From Dysgonamonadaceae bacterium (GTDB lineage Bacteria > Bacteroidota > Bacteroidia > Bacteroidales > Dysgonomonadaceae): a stretch of 44,226 nt of DNA. The notes beneath the pieces were generated by a model, which saw only the letters and a list, made by a program, of their open reading frames with translations, had not been told where the DNA came from and did no database searches. The stretch covers positions 1 to 44,226 of the forward strand of contig JARKPE010000127.1 of NCBI GenBank assembly GCA_029975415.1, in the 5' to 3' direction. The first letter of the stretch is position 1. Every line of letters starts with the position of its first letter. The translations under genes were made by a program, and so were the position numbers. Shown one piece after another: positions 41,270 to 44,226 of the stretch.

Positions 41270-42493
41270 TTAAACTGCGAAATTTGTCGGATAAATCTCA
41301 TTGGGCAGAATGGCCTCGTTGGTATAGGATGAATAATGATGCGTGGCCAGCGTTTCAAGATCGGTGAAATACTCGTTTACCAGATGATCCCAATTCAGTG
41401 TCGAAGCATATTCGACCCCGCGGGATTGCATTTTTTCTTTGAGAGGAAGATTGGTGAGTAGGGTTTTCATGTTTTCGACGTATTCAGCGGCGTTGCACGG
41501 TTCACACAGAAAGCCCGTTTCTCCGTTTTTTACCAACGCCTGCGAACCGCCGCCACGGGCAATGACCGGAACGCAACCGCATGCCATTGCTTCGACTACC
41601 ACATTGCCGAACGTTTCCGATACGGAGGGAAAAACGAAAACATCGGAAGAAGCATAAACCTTTGCTAAATTTTCATGATCTAAAAATCCGAGAAAAAAGG
41701 CCTTTTTCATTCTTTTACGGGCTTCCTGTTCTGCAACCCCACTTCCTGCAATAATAAAATTTACGTCTAGTTGTTGGGCTTGCACTTCATCGTAAATGTT
41801 GAACAAGGTCTCCATGTTTTTTTCCCAAACCAATCGGGAAGCAAACAAAATATTGGGCTTGTCGTTTCCGGTAAGTTGACGGATGAAATTTTTATCTTTC
41901 TTTGAAGGATTAAAGATATCGACAGCTATTCCCCGCTGCCAAAGTTTGAGGTTATTTTCGGCAACGCCACATTCTTTGAGCTCTCTGATCATTTGCAACG
42001 TAGGTACATAAACCGTTTTGCAAAAATTGTAGAAACTCCGGTAAGCGTATTTTACAATCGTTTCTACTGGTTTTATAAGAAACGGCAATGATTTGAAATA
42101 ATGTTTCATGTACGAAAGGAAGTTGGTATGGTAGATCGACAAGGTGGGGATATGATTTCTTTTGGCATAATACAATCCGAAAAAGCCCAGTGGCGACGGT
42201 GTTGCAATGTGAATAACGTCCGGATTGAAATCGGTAAGCTCTTTCGTGAGTTTATTACTGAAATAGGGTAGAGAAGCTTTATAGTTGGAATTGAAAGGCA
42301 AAACGAAGGAGGGAATTTCTACTATCCGGTGATTCATTTTTTCTTTTGGCGGCATCCCCGAGCAAAACATAAATTCAAATTTTTCTTCTGGAATATTGTC
42401 TATCAGATGATACATCGTTTTTATGGCACCATCATAGTCGCGCGTGAGAATGTCGGCAAAAAAAGCCACCCTTATTTTTCTGTGATTATGCAT
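41270..42493 (-). CDS. Glycosyltransferase family 4 protein
   Basis: A 407-residue GT-B enzyme, first gene of the three-gene operon. RVAFFADILTRDYDGAIKTMYHL starts the acceptor domain; IHIATPSPLGFFGLYYAK is typical of diacylglycerol or mannose-lipid transferases of this family; NILFASRLVWEKNMETLFN and VSETFGNVVVEAMACG (E-x7-E) lie in the donor domain. Similarity to glycolipid-forming GT4 enzymes is my impression and not proven. No clear promoter was found upstream. Confidence 0.93.
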   Translation of the reverse strand: MHNHRKIRVAFFADILTRDYDGAIKTMYHLIDNIPEEKFEFMFCSGMPPKEKMNHRIVEIPSFVLPFNSNYKASLPYFSNKLTKELTDFNPDVIHIATPSPLGFFGLYYAKRNHIPTLSIYHTNFLSYMKHYFKSLPFLIKPVETIVKYAYRSFYNFCKTVYVPTLQMIRELKECGVAENNLKLWQRGIAVDIFNPSKKDKNFIRQLTGNDKPNILFASRLVWEKNMETLFNIYDEVQAQQLDVNFIIAGSGVAEQEARKRMKKAFFLGFLDHENLAKVYASSDVFVFPSVSETFGNVVVEAMACGCVPVIARGGGSQALVKNGETGFLCEPCNAAEYVENMKTLLTNLPLKEKMQSRGVEYASTLNWDHLVNEYFTDLETLATHHYSSYTNEAILPNEIYPTNFAV

Positions 42494-42753
42494 CCTCTGA
42501 TGATTTAAAAAATAATGCTTTGAATGAAGATAATCTATTCCCTATCATGCTTTTGCATAAGGTTTTTTGATCCTTATCTATCTATCAAAATCGGTACAAA
42601 GAAAAGAAACTAATGTTACGAAATGTTTACAATTTAGTTAAGAAAATGTGAAGTAATTTTTCGGCATTGAAATCCGTAACAAAATGAAATAATTTTGATT
42701 ACTTTTGGGAGATCCAGGCTATTTATCATATTGAATGATTGTCAATTATAAAC
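42494..42753. other. Intergenic region upstream of the glycosyltransferase operon
   Basis: No gene is evident. It is AT-rich. A plus-strand TACTTTTG (42700-42707) fits the -7 consensus and points to the small ORF at 42754; no TTTG is found at the right distance. Confidence 0.5.
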
Positions 42754-42900
42754 ATGACTGATTTTCAACCTCCAGTTAATTTACATGCATGCATACAGAG
42801 ATCAAAAGCATCTTCCGGGATGAACCAAAAGTTGCTTCCTATCGACGAGTTATGTCGCTGTTTTACCAAAGTTCGGAGAATAAAATTTGAAGATACTTAG
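42754..42900 (+). CDS. Possible small protein of 48 residues
   Basis: ATG 42754 to TAG 42898 encodes MTDFQPPVNLHACIQRSKAS, then SGMNQKLLPIDELCRCFTKV and a basic end, RRIKFEDT. A TACTTTTG -7 box lies 46 bases upstream. The ORF is below the track's cut-off. I do not recognise it. Its 3' end overlaps the end of the opposite-strand remnant. It may be chance or a decayed gene piece. Confidence 0.3.
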   Translation: MTDFQPPVNLHACIQRSKASSGMNQKLLPIDELCRCFTKVRRIKFEDT

Positions 42901-43087
42901 TGGATTCTGTGATTAAATTTTTAATCCTCAAATAGCCATTTTTATCTTTTTCTTTTACTGTGAATAATGCCGAAGAATTGGGTTCTAGTTCGAGTGAAGT
43001 GATTCCTTCCATTATAAAAGGGATATCAGAATTATTGGTAATTTCATACCTTTCCGCATCCCAATGTAATGTGAGCCACTGATTCGG
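42863..43087 (-). pseudogene. 3' remnant of a gene with no start, directly behind the recombinase
   Basis: Read on the minus strand, the frame stays open from the recombinase stop codon (same frame) to TAA 42863: PNQWLTLHWDAERYEITNNS, then DIPFIMEGITSLELEPNSSA, then LFTVKEKDKNGYLRIKNLIT and ESTKYLQILFSELW. The composition (alternating strands, ending in a short tail) looks like the C-terminal beta-sandwich of a larger protein. The only ATG is internal (43012), giving 49 residues. I cannot name the parent. A truncated gene next to a recombinase suggests a rearrangement. Confidence 0.5.
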
Positions 43088-43930
43088 TTAAATAAATTCC
43101 AACGGACTTTTGATGTTGGATTTGGCAATATCGGTGATATGCGTGTAGATTTCGGTTGTTTTGACTGAACAGTGACCAAGAAGCAGCTGAATGTACCTTA
43201 CATCTGTTCCATTTTCGAGCAAATGGGTCGCAAAACTATGTCGCAGGATATGGGGCGATACGGGTTTTGTTATTCCGGCTTTTGCTGCAGCTGTTTTCAC
43301 GATGGTTTGTACACTTTTCGCAGAATACATTCCTCCGTCCTGCCCTTCAAATAGATAGTCTTTCGGATGACAGACCTTGTAATAATTTATCAATTCAGGC
43401 AATAATGTCGGCGGCAGCATGACTACCCTGTCTTTATTCCCTTTGGAATGGCGAATATGAATCAGCATATTTTCAGAGTCGATATCCGAAATTTTCAAAT
43501 GAAGCAGTTCGTTTAAACGTAACCCGCAACCATAAAGCAGCTTAACAATGCAAGCATGTTTAGGATTATCGATTGAAAGAAACATTCTTTTCACTTCAGC
43601 CCGGGTTAGGTATTTGGGCAACTCATGTTTTTTTCGAGATGGATACAGGTGCCTTATATTTAAATTTTTACCTACTACAGAGCTGTAAAATTTATCGATA
43701 GAAGCAACAATCATGCGCTGATAGGAACTGCTAATATGGTTTTTCCTTATTTTCCAGTAAACGTATTTTTCAATTTCATTTTCATTTAATTCGTCGGGTT
43801 GATCAAACCGCTTTTCCGCCACTTGCAGGAAACTCCTCACCGCACTGCTGTAATTTTCGATGGAACTGGCGCTGTACCTTTGAAGCGTAAGTTTCCGTTC
43901 AAAAGCTGCGATTAAATTTTCAATGTCCAT
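43088..43930 (-). CDS. Tyrosine recombinase (XerC/D-like integrase)
   Basis: A 280-residue site-specific recombinase. The SAM-like N-terminal core-binding domain covers about 1-90 (LTLQRYSASSIENYSSAVRSFL). Catalytic residues are in order: Arg in YGCGLRLNELLHL, Lys in HSKGNKDRV, His-x-x-Arg in HILRHSFATHLL, His in LLGHCSVKTTEIYTH and the Tyr nucleophile in the same motif. It lacks the extra patch of integron IntI and is not long enough for a phage integrase. ATG 43930 is preferred over the track's 43954. No partner transposase, cassette or phage gene is visible up to the window end. Confidence 0.93.
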   Translation of the reverse strand: MDIENLIAAFERKLTLQRYSASSIENYSSAVRSFLQVAEKRFDQPDELNENEIEKYVYWKIRKNHISSSYQRMIVASIDKFYSSVVGKNLNIRHLYPSRKKHELPKYLTRAEVKRMFLSIDNPKHACIVKLLYGCGLRLNELLHLKISDIDSENMLIHIRHSKGNKDRVVMLPPTLLPELINYYKVCHPKDYLFEGQDGGMYSAKSVQTIVKTAAAKAGITKPVSPHILRHSFATHLLENGTDVRYIQLLLGHCSVKTTEIYTHITDIAKSNIKSPLEFI

Positions 43931-44226
43931 TTTTTTCAGATTTAACCACAGCAAAATTAATCAAAACATTCGTAAATGCAAATATTATTAATAAAAAAAT
44001 AATAGTTTATCACATTGATATCATGTAATTTATCATTCGATATCAAGCATAAAGTCGAAAGTGGTTTACGCATGTTTTAAATTTTGTATTTATGAATGTT
44101 GTAAATTCGTTGCGTAAATAAGACGTTATCTGCAATTCCCCTACTCGAAAACGGAGTTGTTTTTAGCCGCTAACGAAGAAATTTTCACTATTTTGAATAA
44201 TCAAATGGTCAAAAATTAAAATCTAT
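43931..44226. other. AT-rich region upstream of the recombinase with two inverted repeats
   Basis: No gene is evident. TTGATATC (44015-44022) and GATATCAA (44039-44046) are perfect inverted arms 16 bases apart; TTTACGCA (44065-44072) and TGCGTAAA (44111-44118) form a second pair. They could be recombinase core-type sites or operators. Evidence is position and symmetry only. Confidence 0.4.

Noticed and set aside
44126-44178. GTTATCT ... GCTAAC near the window end as a possible integron attC site upstream of the recombinase
   Set aside because: The half-sites are in the wrong order for attC and the recombinase lacks the IntI-specific insertion.
1-44226. CRISPR array, tRNA or rRNA genes
   Set aside because: No regularly spaced identical repeats with unique spacers were seen, and no tRNA cloverleaf or rRNA segments were recognised by eye; a tRNAscan or Rfam run would settle it.

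Overview
The window is Bacteroidota DNA, most likely order Bacteroidales. The evidence is repeated promoter elements of the TTTG / TAnnTTTG type, a BtuB-BtuG vitamin B12 pair behind a cobalamin riboswitch, an HU-like/SPOR membrane protein, a split FtcD / cyclodeaminase histidine pathway and a DUF6496-type small basic protein. Genus cannot be fixed from the sequence alone. The DNA is mostly ordinary chromosome: housekeeping and catabolic genes in short operons, with few mobile-element signs until the right edge.

Layout. 1-6.5 kb: minus-strand histidine degradation operon, read hutU - ftcD - pnuC - hutI - four-helix-bundle gene - cyclodeaminase; hutH is not in view. 6.5-9.7 kb: cutC and a secreted GH20 hexosaminidase. 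9.7-14 kb: a small YgjV-like membrane protein, then cobalamin riboswitch - btuB - btuG. 14.2-16.2 kb: DUF4286 gene, ruvC and an HU/SPOR membrane protein. 16.2-18.4 kb: a Mef-like MFS exporter behind a structured leader, and a Spy-like DUF4890 protein behind a tandem-repeat operator. 18.6-20.8 kb: PH-like membrane protein, GH43, orphan ECF sigma factor. 20.9-22.4 kb: CDF transporter paired with a Fur-family regulator, then a DUF6496 gene carrying an in-frame stop. 22.4-26.6 kb: DUF1846 protein, queC-queF, and a secreted alpha/beta hydrolase. 26.6-27.55 kb: a gene-free block holding two families of structured repeats. 27.5-29.9 kb: zwf-pgl. 29.9-32.3 kb: lptB-ruvX-def and folB. 32.4-39 kb: pirin, aminopeptidase P, gamma carbonic anhydrase, NhaD antiporter, DHA2-type exporter. 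39-42.5 kb: a GT4 - flippase-like membrane protein - GT4 operon. 42.5-44.2 kb: a start-less gene remnant, a small ORF and a solo tyrosine recombinase.

How genes work together. HutU, HutI, FtcD and the cyclodeaminase take urocanate to glutamate while passing the formimino carbon to tetrahydrofolate. PnuC in the same operon may supply precursor for the NAD+ that HutU binds. BtuB and BtuG form a surface capture and import unit for corrinoids, controlled by the riboswitch. Zwf and Pgl are the first two steps of the oxidative pentose phosphate pathway; gnd is not adjacent. QueC and QueF are successive late steps to the queuosine precursor preQ1. LptB serves LPS export.

No large undescribed defence or biosynthetic system is visible. 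The items most worth a second look are regulatory or structural: the MFS leader with a short RER-containing peptide overlapping a terminator-like hairpin, the tandem operator at the DUF4890 promoter, the repeat pairs with apparently covarying stems, the four-helix gene boxed by an 18-bp inverted repeat inside the hut operon, and the CDF transporter with cysteines at its predicted metal site. All coordinates and motifs were read by eye; no search or folding program was run.
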